A DNA stretch of 64,000 bases from UBA9676 sp963741615. Lineage in GTDB: Bacteria; Actinomycetota; Actinomycetes; Streptosporangiales; Streptosporangiaceae. The notes below the pieces were generated by a model. The model was not told where the DNA came from, did no database searches, and saw only the letters and a program-made list of their open reading frames with translations. Position 1 is the stretch's first letter. Each line of letters begins with the position of its first letter. Shown here in pieces: positions 44,756 to 52,672 of the stretch. A program made the position numbers and the translations under genes. The stretch spans positions 1 to 64,000 of the forward strand of contig CAVUIU010000029.1 in the NCBI GenBank assembly GCA_963741615.1. The letters are read 5' to 3'.

Positions 44756-44853
44756 GATGGGCGGCACCTTTGCGGTCATGCGCACCCTCGAAAACGCCGC
44801 ACCGGCCAGCGTGGTCTCGTCGGCGACTGCATCGGCCTGGGGATGGCCGACGC
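44756..44853 (+). pseudogene. Decayed copy of part of the arsenic-island flavoprotein gene
   Basis: About 98 bases match 34143-34244 closely (GATGGGCG-CACCTT-GCGGTCAT-CGCACCCTCGAAAACGCCGC and on to GGATGGCCGACGC), with scattered substitutions and small deletions that break the frame. It corresponds to the NAD-binding segment of the flavoprotein. Only this piece is left. Confidence 0.8.
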
Positions 44854-44865
44854 AACTGGTCTCCT

Positions 44866-45041
44866 AATCATCTGCGGGAGCTTTGCACGGCCGGACTTGT
44901 CGCCGCCTCGGTGAGGGGCGCAGCAAGCGCTACCGGCTCTGCTGCCCGGACCTGGACGATCTGGTGCCGCTGATCGGAGGGCTTATGCTTGCTACCCGGC
45001 GGGCCGAGGGCGAGCGCGCGCTGAATCCCAGTCCGGCGTGA
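44866..45041 (+). pseudogene. ArsR-family regulator remnant
   Basis: Reads NHLRELCTAGLVAASVRG, then after a frameshift KRYRLCCPDLDDLVPLIGGL and ends at 45041. This is the recognition helix and wing of an ArsR protein; the first half is missing. Its stop overlaps the GTG of the MFS gene, suggesting a former arsR-transporter operon. Confidence 0.6.
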
Positions 45042-45860
45042 GCGGGCAGGAGCAGGCGCGCCCGCTGGCTCTGCCGGTCTCGGCGCTGGGGCTGCTCACG
45101 ATCGTCGCCTATGGCGCGTGCTGTTACGCGTACGGGGTGCTGATCCAGCCGATCAGCGCCGATACGCACTGGCCGGACGCGGCGCCCGGGGCGATCTTCA
45201 GCGCGATCCTGGTTATTACCGGTGTCCTGGGGATTGTGGCCGGGCGTGTGCTGGACCGGCGCGGGCCGCGACTTGTCTTCGTGCTCGCTGCCGTGGCTGG
45301 ACCAGGCGCGATGGTCGCCGCGTCAGTCCAGAGCGCGCTGCTGCCGTTCGCCATCGCCTACACCGGCGGCTGTGGCCTGGTCGGGGCTCTCGGCTTTTAC
45401 CCCATCACGCAGGCGGCCGCCGCCCGCGCCGCGCCCGCGGCGCCCGTGCGCGCCATCGTCTGGCTGGCGCTCTTCGGCGCCTTGTCCAGCCCCATCTACC
45501 TCCCACTGACCGCCTGGCTCGTCCAGTCGGCCGGGTGGCGGGACACGATCCGGATCCAGGCCGACACGGTCCTGGCGGCGTTCGTGCTGGCAGCCGTCCT
45601 GGTCAACAATCCGGGCGGGTTTCGGCAGGGCCAGCGTGCTCCGAGACGCCCGGCGCAGCCCGCCATTACGCGCGTGGCTGCTCTCGGCCCTGATCGGCGG
45701 GGCCGCGGTCAACGCCCTCATCTTGCACCAGGTCCCGGTCGCAGCCAGGGCGGGACTGCCCCTGGGAATCGCGGCGGCCGTCGCCGGGTTCCGCGGCCTG
45801 GCCCAGCTGGCCGGACGGCTTCCGCTCACCGGGCTGACCAGAAAACCCGGCGTATTGTGA
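45038..45860 (+). pseudogene. MFS transporter, frameshifted and truncated
   Basis: From GTG 45038 the first six MFS helices are intact (LLTIVAYGACCYAYGVLIQPI, GRVLDRRGPRLVFVLAAV). Near 45620 the frame shifts; PPLRAWLLSALIGGAAVNALIL continues one frame over and ends at 45860. Even joined, it is about 270 residues, two-thirds of a normal 400-residue transporter. It lies just before the tRNA scar, which may mark where it was cut. Confidence 0.7.
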
Positions 45861-45909
45861 CTGCCACCGATGACGGGCTCACAGCCCGGCGACCCATGCC
45901 TGCCCAGTA

Positions 45910-45954
45910 CTGATAAAGATGAGGTCGGTGGTTCAAGCCCACCTGGGCCCACCA
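45910..45954 (+). tRNA. 3' half of tRNA-Ile(GAT), integration scar
   Basis: From the anticodon loop CTGATAA (anticodon GAT) to the end: 5-base variable region AGGTC, a perfect T-arm GGTGG-TTCAAGC-CCACC, acceptor strand TGGGCCC, discriminator A and encoded CCA. The 5' half is absent; preceding bases do not pair with the anticodon or acceptor strand. Integrative elements using tyrosine recombinases often duplicate exactly this 3' part of tRNA genes, so this is probably an att half-site, not a working tRNA. Confidence 0.8.
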
Positions 45955-46007
45955 CCCAAACTCCCCTGTCACACGCTAGGCCAACGTTACTGAGGTGACG
46001 CGTTGCC

Positions 46008-46355
46008 TCAGTCGGCCCGGCCGTAGACCGTGAAGTCGATCTCGATGCCAGCGAGCGGGGGGTGTTCCGGTCTGGCCAGGAACGCCACCACCTCACCCGG
46101 CACCTCGTATACCCTGCTGACCGATCCGCCCGGCGGGACGGTGAAGGAGTCAAGCCCCGTGATGAAGTTGGCATTGATCGTGTTCGGCTGGTCAACGTGC
46201 GAAACAACGATGACCACCGGTGCCGGGCTGTTCACCCAATTGTCAACCGATAGCCGGATGGTGCGGTAGGCAGACAAGTCCAGCTGCGCGAGTTCTGACT
46301 CGTCCTCGTCAACTGTCATCTGATTGCCGTTAGCCAGGAGCTTCGTGTTGGGCAT
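46008..46355 (-). CDS. Conserved hypothetical beta-rich protein
   Basis: 115 residues from ATG 46355. It reads as alternating strands (LDLSAYRTIRLSVDNWV, APVVIVVSHVDQP, DSFTVPPGGSVSRVYEVPG, LAGIEIDFTVYGRAD), suggesting a small jelly-roll or immunoglobulin-like domain. No signal peptide. Family not recognised; codon use is gene-like. Confidence 0.6.
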   Translation of the reverse strand: MPNTKLLANGNQMTVDEDESELAQLDLSAYRTIRLSVDNWVNSPAPVVIVVSHVDQPNTINANFITGLDSFTVPPGGSVSRVYEVPGEVVAFLARPEHPPLAGIEIDFTVYGRAD

Positions 46356-46378
46356 ACGCCGACCGTAGCTTATAGATC

Positions 46379-46810
46379 ATGGACCCTGCTCACCCCTGGC
46401 AGCATGCCCCGCCTTCTGTTTCCATCGAACTGGCATTGAGCAGCACCCCGGCCCAGCAGCGGACGGAAGGCGCGGCATCATCAGCAGCCACGGTCGCCGG
46501 GCGTCCCGCATGGCCCGCTGTGCCACTGCTGGCGCGTGTCCGGGCCGGCATCATCGGCGAGGGCGAGGTACTCGACGGCCCGTATGGGCCACGGCGCATC
46601 ATCTATGCCGACTGCACGGCCTCGGGCCGCTCGCTGGACTTCATCGAGGACGTGATCCGCGAGCATGTACTGCCGCGTTACGCCAATACCCACACCGAGA
46701 GCACCGGCACGGGCTTCGCAACCAGCAGGCGGCGGGAAGACGCTCGGCAGATTGTCCACGACGCGGTCGGCGGCGCCGGTGACCACTGGTGATCTTCTGC
46801 GGGCCGGGCG
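46379..46810 (+). pseudogene. Truncated copy of the class V aminotransferase gene
   Basis: Residues GEVLDGPYGPRRIIYADCTASGRSLDF...REHVLPRYANTHTES...GGAGDHW match the first 120 residues of the aminotransferase at 52669-54453 almost exactly. A missing base at GACCAC-TGG causes an early stop at 46792, and identity ends near 46806. The PLP-lysine region is absent, so it cannot be an enzyme. Confidence 0.85.
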
Positions 46811-46869
46811 ATGTGGATATTGGGCGGGGCATGATGAATCACTAGTGCGCGCACCTGCCCGGCTGATGT

Positions 46870-47106
46870 TCAGCTTGCCACTGCAGAGTATGTGGCGGGT
46901 GCGGCGTCGCGGGCGGCCTGGCAGATGCCGCAGCGGATGGTGCGCGCGGGTGGTTCGATGGCCACGATGCGGTTGATCACCACGGTGCGGGTCAGCCAGC
47001 GGGCGGTGACGTGGGCGTGGTCGTGGCACAGGGCGGCGCCGCAGTCGGCGCACACGGCGGCGGCTTGGGCCGGCTGGCCGTGCGCGGCGCAGTCGAAGCA
47101 GTTCAT
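46870..47106 (-). CDS. DUF2180 zinc-ribbon protein
   Basis: 78 residues from ATG 47106. Cysteine/histidine-rich: MNCFDCAAHG, VCADCGAALCHDHAHV and IRCGICQAARD, giving two or more metal sites as in DUF2180. Its start overlaps the ACR3 stop by 4 bases (ATGA), so it is translated with the arsenite pump. A metal or arsenic-binding accessory role is inference from context. Confidence 0.85.
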   Translation of the reverse strand: MNCFDCAAHGQPAQAAAVCADCGAALCHDHAHVTARWLTRTVVINRIVAIEPPARTIRCGICQAARDAAPATYSAVAS

Positions 47107-48203
47107 GGGGTTGCCTCCTGGGTGGGGTAGAAGCGGCGGCGGGCCCATAGGGCGACGTAGACCAGGCCGACCATGACGGGGACCTCGATGAGCGGCCCGA
47201 CAACGCCGGCCAGTGCCTGGCCGCTGGTTACCCCGAACACGCCGATCGCGACCGCGATCGCCAGCTCGAAGTCGTTGCTGGCCGCCGAGAACGCCAGCGC
47301 TACGGTGCGCGGGTAGGACAGGTGCAGGCGGCGGCTGACCGCGAAGGCGCCGAACCACATGATCGCGAAGTAGGCCAGCAGCGGCAGCGCGATCCGGGCC
47401 ACATCCAGCGGCGCCGAAGTGATCTTGTGGCCCTGCAGGGCGAACAAGATGACGACGGTGAACAGCAGCCCGTACAGGGCGACGGGTGCGATCTTGGGCA
47501 GGAACTTTGTCTCGTACCAGTCCCGGCCGCGGGCCCGTTCGCCTATGGTGCGGGTCAGGTAGCCGGCGGCCAGCGGGATGCCGAGGAAGACCGCGACCGT
47601 GGCGGCGATCTCGGCGATGGACACGTGCAGACTGGTCGTCGCCAGGCCCAGCCAGCCGGGCAGTACCTGCAGGTAGAAAAAGCCCAGCGCGGCGTAGAGC
47701 AGGACCTGGAAGACCGCGTTCAGCGCGACCAGCACGGTCGCCATCTCACGGTCACCGCACGCCAGGTCGGTCCAGATCAGCACCATCGCGATGCAGCGGG
47801 CCAGCCCGACCAAGATCACCCCGGTCCGGTACGCGGGCTGGTCCGGCAGCAGCAGCCACGCCAGCGCGAACATGACCGCCGGGCCGATCACCCAGTTCAG
47901 CACCAGCGACGCGGTCATCATCCGCCGGTCGGCGGTGATCCGCCCGATCTCGCTGTAGCGGACCTTCGCCAGCACCGGGTACATCATCAACAACAGCCCG
48001 AGCGCGATCGGCAGGCTGGTGCCATGGACCGCGACCCGGTTCAGCACACCGTTCAGACCCGGGACAACACGGCCCAGCAGCAGGCCCGCTACCATCGCCG
48101 CCCCGATCCACACCGGCAGGAACCGGTCCAGCCTCGACAACCGGGCCACCACCGGCCGCTGCCCGGCCGGGCCGGTGACCTCGCTGGTCCTCGTGTCAGT
48201 CAC
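47103..48203 (-). CDS. arsB: ACR3-type arsenite efflux permease
   Basis: 366 residues from GTG 48203, coupled to arsR by a GTGA overlap. Ten membrane helices; the essential ACR3 cysteine is in VGLARCIAMVLIW, and the conserved glutamate lies in SNDFELAIAVAIGVFG. It expels As(III) from the cytoplasm. The order arsR-ACR3-DUF2180 on one strand makes a second arsenic operon separate from the arsM island. Confidence 0.95.
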   Translation of the reverse strand: MTDTRTSEVTGPAGQRPVVARLSRLDRFLPVWIGAAMVAGLLLGRVVPGLNGVLNRVAVHGTSLPIALGLLLMMYPVLAKVRYSEIGRITADRRMMTASLVLNWVIGPAVMFALAWLLLPDQPAYRTGVILVGLARCIAMVLIWTDLACGDREMATVLVALNAVFQVLLYAALGFFYLQVLPGWLGLATTSLHVSIAEIAATVAVFLGIPLAAGYLTRTIGERARGRDWYETKFLPKIAPVALYGLLFTVVILFALQGHKITSAPLDVARIALPLLAYFAIMWFGAFAVSRRLHLSYPRTVALAFSAASNDFELAIAVAIGVFGVTSGQALAGVVGPLIEVPVMVGLVYVALWARRRFYPTQEATP

Positions 48204-48559
48204 CGCAACTCGTTCTCCTCGCAGGCCGGCCCGCGCCGCCCGGTGCTGACCCGGTCGCCGGGCAGCGGGACGCCCGCGGCGGACGCCTGGGCCCACAGCG
48301 CGGCGAACCCGCCGCTGTCGAGGCGGTAGTCAACCCACCGGCCGCGGCGGGTCGCGGTCACCAGGCCCGCGTCACGCAGCACCCGCAGGTGGTAGGACAG
48401 CAGGTTCGGCGCGACCGGCACCTGCTCGCGCAGGTCGCACACGCACCGCTCACCCTCGGCCAGCACCCCCACGATGGCAAGGCGCACCGGGTCGGCCAGC
48501 GCCGCGAAACCGCCCGTCAGCTCAACCGGGCTCGAATCGACAAGCGTTGAAGTGATCAC
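48200..48559 (-). CDS. arsR: ArsR-family repressor of the ACR3 operon
   Basis: 119 residues from GTG 48559. Core GGFAALADPVRLAIVGVL, metal-site RCVCDLREQ and recognition helix APNLLSYHLRVLRDAGLV; CVC plus a later cysteine fits As(III) sensing. Its stop overlaps the start of the ACR3 gene. Self-regulation of the operon is expected. Confidence 0.92.
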   Translation of the reverse strand: MITSTLVDSSPVELTGGFAALADPVRLAIVGVLAEGERCVCDLREQVPVAPNLLSYHLRVLRDAGLVTATRRGRWVDYRLDSGGFAALWAQASAAGVPLPGDRVSTGRRGPACEENELR

Positions 48560-49134
48560 ACCACCACGGTAAGGCGGCCCCGCCCACGGCAACCGGGCCG
48601 TTGGTCACCTTCGGCCGGGCCGACAGCCCCCGAACCGCGCCGGGCGCCGCAGGACCCGCAGCGCAGCAGAGCATTCCGGGCCCGTGATCCAGGACGGCCA
48701 TGGCCTGCGTCTGCGCGCTGAGCAGCAACAGAACACGGTGACTCCGTGCGCCACTGGCACGGTCTGCGGGGGCATCGCCAGCAGCGAATAATCGGCAGGG
48801 AGGCGCGCCCGATCACCGCGCGGGCTGGCTTGTCCTCCGCCTGCCAGCGCGAGGCGGCGTATCCGATGCAGCCGGTGAAGAGCTCGGGCCAGGGTGGTCA
48901 GGATCAGCGCCCGCGATGCGCCAGTTTCCAGTGTCATGGGGCGCCGACGGCTTGCCCGCGCTGCGAACGGACTCCTGAATCGTCTGCCGGATAGCTTCTG
49001 TGGTAGAACTAAATAAGCTTCTGTTACAGAGCCAGCTTGCGGGCAGGTTAATGATCTTCTCCTGGTGGTGGCAAACCGGCGTGAATGCGCCTCGGAGCCG
49101 GCGGCGGGCTGGCCGGCGATGGTGATGCTGCTCC
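48560..49134. other. Divergent intergenic region
   Basis: Should contain promoters for the arsR operon and for the MFS-MarR-lgt operon. No gene is supported. An A/T-rich patch (AACTAAATAAGC near 49005-49020) is a plausible promoter for the rightward operon. Confidence 0.4.
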
Positions 49135-50559
49135 GTGAGCCAGGCCCGGCCGGTGCTGGTCCGCGAACATCGCCTGGCGCCGTGGTTCGCGGTTGGCACG
49201 GTGTGTTTCGGTGCGTTCATGGGCCAGCTGGATGCCAGTGTGGTGACGCTGGCGTTCCCGGCGTTGCAGCGCCAGTTCGCCGTCGGCCTGGCCGGGGTGC
49301 AGTGGGTGTCGCTGGCCTACCTGCTGGGGCTGGTTGCGTTGCTGGTGCCGGTGGGGCGCTGGTCGGACCGGTTCGGCCGCAAGCTGGTCTACCTGTACGG
49401 GTTCGTGGTGTTCGCTGGCGCTTCGGCGGCGTGCGGGCTGGCGCGGACGCTGGCTGTGCTGGTGGGGCTGCGGGTCTTGCAGGCGGCGGGGGCGGCGATG
49501 CTGCAGGCCAACAGCGTGGCGCTGGTGGCCACCAGCGCGCCGCCGGGGCGGCGGCGGGCGGCGCTGGCTGTTCAGGCCGCGGCGCAGGCGCTGGGCCTGG
49601 CGGTGGGCCCGGTGGTGGGCGGGCTGCTGGTCGCCTCGGCCGGGTGGCGGTGGATCTTCTTCGTCAACGTGCCGGTGGGGGTGATAGCGGTGCTGGCCGG
49701 CTGGTTCCTGCTTCCGCGCACCGGCCAGCTCGCCGACGGCCGGGGCAGCGACCCGCTGGGGGTGGCGCTGCTGGCCACGGCCGCCGTGGGCACCATGGTC
49801 GCCGTCTCCTCACTGTCTGGCCTGGGTCTGCCGTTCTGGGCGCTGGCCGGGTCGGCAGCGGCCGCGGTGGTGGCTGGTGTGACCCTGATCTGGTGGGAGC
49901 GGCGTTCGGCCGCCCCCCTCGTGGACCTGCGGCTGCTGGCGGCGGCTGGCATCGCGCCCGCGCTCGGCGGTGCCTTGTGCGTCTACATGGTCCTGTTCGG
50001 CCCATTGGTGCTCCTCCCGCAGACCCTGGCCGCCCATGGCGAGGGTGCGCTGCGGGCTGGGCTGCTGCTGACCGCGTTGCCGGCCGGGTTCGGGCTGGCC
50101 GCTGTGGCAGCCGAGCGCCTGCTGCCAGCGCACTGGCCGAACCGGCGGCGCTGCGTGGCCGGGGGCCTGCTGGCCAGCTGCTCGGTGGCAGCGCTGGCAA
50201 TCCCTGGTCCTGTCGCTGTCACAGTGGTGTCACTGGCGCTTCTGGGTGCGGGCCTGGGCGTCTACATCCCGGCGAACAACGCGCAGATCATGGCGGCCGT
50301 GCCGGCCCGTGACGCGGCCACCGCGGGCGGGATGGTGAACATGACCCGGGGGCTGGGCACCGCCCTGGGCGTTGCGGTGGTGACACTGGGGCTGCACGCC
50401 GGGGCACACCTCGGACGTGGCGATGGCGGGAGGCTGGCCATCGCAGCCCTGGCCGCGGCCGCCCTTGCTGCGACGTGGGCCGGGACCCGCTCAGCCTCCG
50501 GCACCAGCGGCGGCGCCATACCCGCGCTCGAGTATGACTGGCCAGGAGGTTATCGGTGA
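49135..50559 (+). CDS. MFS drug-resistance transporter (DHA2, 14-TM type)
   Basis: 474 residues from GTG 49135. Motif A loop is GRWSDRFGRKLVYLYG, motif C region is GLAVGPVVGGLLVA, and the helices number about fourteen. The N-terminal GQLDASVVTLAFPALQRQF is diagnostic for DHA2 multidrug exporters. Substrate unknown. Its stop overlaps the marR start by 4 bases, so the two are coupled. Confidence 0.9.
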   Translation: MSQARPVLVREHRLAPWFAVGTVCFGAFMGQLDASVVTLAFPALQRQFAVGLAGVQWVSLAYLLGLVALLVPVGRWSDRFGRKLVYLYGFVVFAGASAACGLARTLAVLVGLRVLQAAGAAMLQANSVALVATSAPPGRRRAALAVQAAAQALGLAVGPVVGGLLVASAGWRWIFFVNVPVGVIAVLAGWFLLPRTGQLADGRGSDPLGVALLATAAVGTMVAVSSLSGLGLPFWALAGSAAAAVVAGVTLIWWERRSAAPLVDLRLLAAAGIAPALGGALCVYMVLFGPLVLLPQTLAAHGEGALRAGLLLTALPAGFGLAAVAAERLLPAHWPNRRRCVAGGLLASCSVAALAIPGPVAVTVVSLALLGAGLGVYIPANNAQIMAAVPARDAATAGGMVNMTRGLGTALGVAVVTLGLHAGAHLGRGDGGRLAIAALAAAALAATWAGTRSASGTSGGAIPALEYDWPGGYR

Positions 50560-51098
50560 GCGATACGACCGCGGGTGACAGCGGCAAGGCCCGCGAGGGC
50601 GGCGCCCGGCCTGACGGGCTGGCCGAGGGAATCGCGCGGCTGCGCCGTGCGCTGCGCCGCGGCGCCCGCGTCGCCGACCCTGATAACCCGCTGGCCGTGG
50701 CCCAGCTGGAGCTGCTGTCAGCGCTGGCCGAGCACCCCGGCGCCCGGCCCGGCCAGCTGGCCCGGCTGCTGCACATGCGGCCCAATACCGTCACCACCAT
50801 TGTCAACGCCCTGGCCGCCCGGGGCATGGTCAGCCGCGCCATCGCCGATGGGGACCGGCGGGCGGTGGAGCTGACCGTGACTGGCGCCGGGCAGCAGGCG
50901 GTGCACGCCTGGCAGGCGACCAACGCCGCGGTGCTGCATCTGGCCCTGTCAACGCTGCCCGCACCCCAGCGGCGGGCGCTGGCTGCCGCGGTACCCGCTC
51001 TCGCCGCCCTGGCCCGTGCGGTCAACCGGCTGGCCGACACGCCCTCCCCGCCCCCCGGGCCACCGCTCGGTGCAGCTATCAAGCAGGAGCAGCGATGA
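50556..51098 (+). CDS. MarR-family transcriptional regulator
   Basis: 180 residues from GTG 50556. Winged helix: NPLAVAQLELLSALAEHPGARPGQLARLLHMRPNTVTTIVNAL, then the wing IADGDRRAVELTVTGAG, with helical ends for dimerisation. It likely represses the operon it sits in, with the MFS substrate as ligand. Coupled to both neighbours by overlapping codons. Confidence 0.9.
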   Translation: MSDTTAGDSGKAREGGARPDGLAEGIARLRRALRRGARVADPDNPLAVAQLELLSALAEHPGARPGQLARLLHMRPNTVTTIVNALAARGMVSRAIADGDRRAVELTVTGAGQQAVHAWQATNAAVLHLALSTLPAPQRRALAAAVPALAALARAVNRLADTPSPPPGPPLGAAIKQEQR

Positions 51099-51934
51099 TG
51101 GCGCTGATTCCCAGCCCGCCGGTCAGCGGGTTCCGCATCGGGCCGGCTTTCATCCACTTCTACGGGCTGATGTATGTCATCGGGATCTCCGCGGCGATCC
51201 TGATCACGCGGCGGCGCTGGAAGGCGCGGGGTGGCGATCCCTCGCTGGTCGGCGACGTGGCGATCTGGGCGGTGCCGGCGGGCATCGCCGGCGGGCGGAT
51301 CTATTTCGACATCACCACCCCCAGATACATCCCGCACCACTGGTATGGGATCGTCGCGGTCTGGGACGGCGGCCTGGGCATCTGGGGCGCGGTCGCACTG
51401 GCGGCGGTGGCCGGCGCCTGGCGGGTCCGCCGCCGCGGCGCGGACGTGGCACAGTTCATGGACGCCGTCGCCCCCGCCCTGCTGGTCGCCCAGGCGATCG
51501 GCCGCGTCGGGAACTACTTCAACCAGGAGCTGTTCGGCGGCCCGACCAGCCTGCCGTGGGGCCTGCAGATCGCCCCGGCGTTGCGGCCCGTGGGCTATGC
51601 CAGGTACGCCACCTTCCAGCCCACGTTCCTGTATGAACTGCTCTTTGACCTCACGCTGGCCGCGGCCCTGGTGTGGCTCGGCCACCACCGCCGCATCCAG
51701 CCGCCGGGCCTGTTCGCCCTCTACGTCACCGGCTACTCGGCGTTCCGGATCTTCGAGGAATCACTGCGGGTCGATCCATCAGAGCACTTCCTGGGCCTGC
51801 GCCTCAACATGTACGTCGCCTCCGCACTCACCCTGGCCGGTATCGCATGGTTCATCCGCACCCAGCGCAGGCGCCACCAGGTCACGCCCGAGGCCGCGCC
51901 CGACACCACGGCGGGCCGCACGACCGCAATATGA
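51095..51934 (+). CDS. lgt: Prolipoprotein diacylglyceryl transferase (paralogue)
   Basis: 279 residues from ATG 51095. Seven-helix membrane enzyme that attaches diacylglycerol to the lipobox cysteine of exported lipoproteins. Key segments: HFYGLMYVIGI, GGRIYFDI, WDGGLGIWGAV and the signature GRVGNYFNQELFG with the essential Arg and Asn, then ATFQPTFLYE and FRIFEESLRVD. All important residues are present. Position inside a MarR/MFS operon, rather than beside trp or core genes, points to an accessory copy. Confidence 0.93.
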   Translation: MMALIPSPPVSGFRIGPAFIHFYGLMYVIGISAAILITRRRWKARGGDPSLVGDVAIWAVPAGIAGGRIYFDITTPRYIPHHWYGIVAVWDGGLGIWGAVALAAVAGAWRVRRRGADVAQFMDAVAPALLVAQAIGRVGNYFNQELFGGPTSLPWGLQIAPALRPVGYARYATFQPTFLYELLFDLTLAAALVWLGHHRRIQPPGLFALYVTGYSAFRIFEESLRVDPSEHFLGLRLNMYVASALTLAGIAWFIRTQRRRHQVTPEAAPDTTAGRTTAI

Positions 51935-52231
51935 GGCCGCTGGCCGGCTGGGATGGACGCCAGGCGAGGGAGGACGACCGCAGGCTTGCCGATCCCAGGC
52001 CGGCGGTCGGCCTTACCGGCACCGGCGCGGCGGACCTGTTCATCGTTGTCTGGCTTGTACTGCCCCGGCGGCTCGCCTTCCTGCCGCTACCCCGTCTTGA
52101 CATGCCGCTGGCCTGATGCGCATCTGGGAGGACTTAAGACCCTGTTTGCCATGACCGCCGCACCTGCTCAATTGCCCCCCAGGGTATTTGGCTATGGGGT
52201 AACGCTTGACGTCCCAGTTGGGAGCGCTGAC
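51935..52231. other. Promoter-containing gap before osmC
   Basis: No gene. Bases 52170-52200 read TTGCCCCCCAGGGTATTTGG then CTATGGGG, a degenerate version of the CsoR/CstR operator found intact near 56.6 and 60.2 kb. Confidence 0.4.
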
Positions 52232-52672
52232 ATGGAACAGGCATCGGCTGCGGCAACCCTGGCCGGGGCCGGGGACGCGCCGCAGATGGGCGTCAGGTTT
52301 GTGGCCGGGGAGTCGTATGAGGTGGCGGTGCGCGGGCACCGGGTGCTGGTGGACCAGCCGGCCGATGCGGGCGGGCAGGACGGTGCGCCGACTCCGCTAG
52401 AACTTTTTGTCGCGTCGCTGGCTGCGTGTGTTGCCTTCTACGCCGGCCGGTACCTCGCGCGGCACAGTTACAGCCGTGACGGCCTGGCTGTATCGGCCGG
52501 CTACGACATGGCCACCGACCGCCCGGCCAGGGTCAGCAGCATCCGCCTCACCGTGCACGTCCCGGCCGGGCTGCCAGCCGGGCGGTGGCCCGGGCTGCGC
52601 GCGGTCGCCTCGCACTGCACGGTGCACAACAGCCTGGCCGTCCCGCCCGCTGTCACCATCGACCTGACATGA
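52232..52672 (+). CDS. OsmC-family peroxiredoxin-like protein
   Basis: 146 residues from ATG 52232 after GGGAG; the frame stays open upstream. OsmC/Ohr fold: GVRFVAGESYEVAVRGH, TPLELFVASLAACVAFYAGRYL with the first catalytic cysteine, and AVASHCTVHNSLAVPPAVTIDL with the second. Such proteins reduce organic hydroperoxides or handle reactive sulfur. The stop overlaps the ATG of the aminotransferase gene by 4 bases, so the two products are made together. Confidence 0.88.
   Translation: MEQASAAATLAGAGDAPQMGVRFVAGESYEVAVRGHRVLVDQPADAGGQDGAPTPLELFVASLAACVAFYAGRYLARHSYSRDGLAVSAGYDMATDRPARVSSIRLTVHVPAGLPAGRWPGLRAVASHCTVHNSLAVPPAVTIDLT

Noticed and set aside
47322..48329. Rightward open frame opposite the ACR3 gene
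   Set aside because: His/Gln/Asp-rich antisense translation of a membrane protein gene; the opposite strand is unmistakably ACR3.
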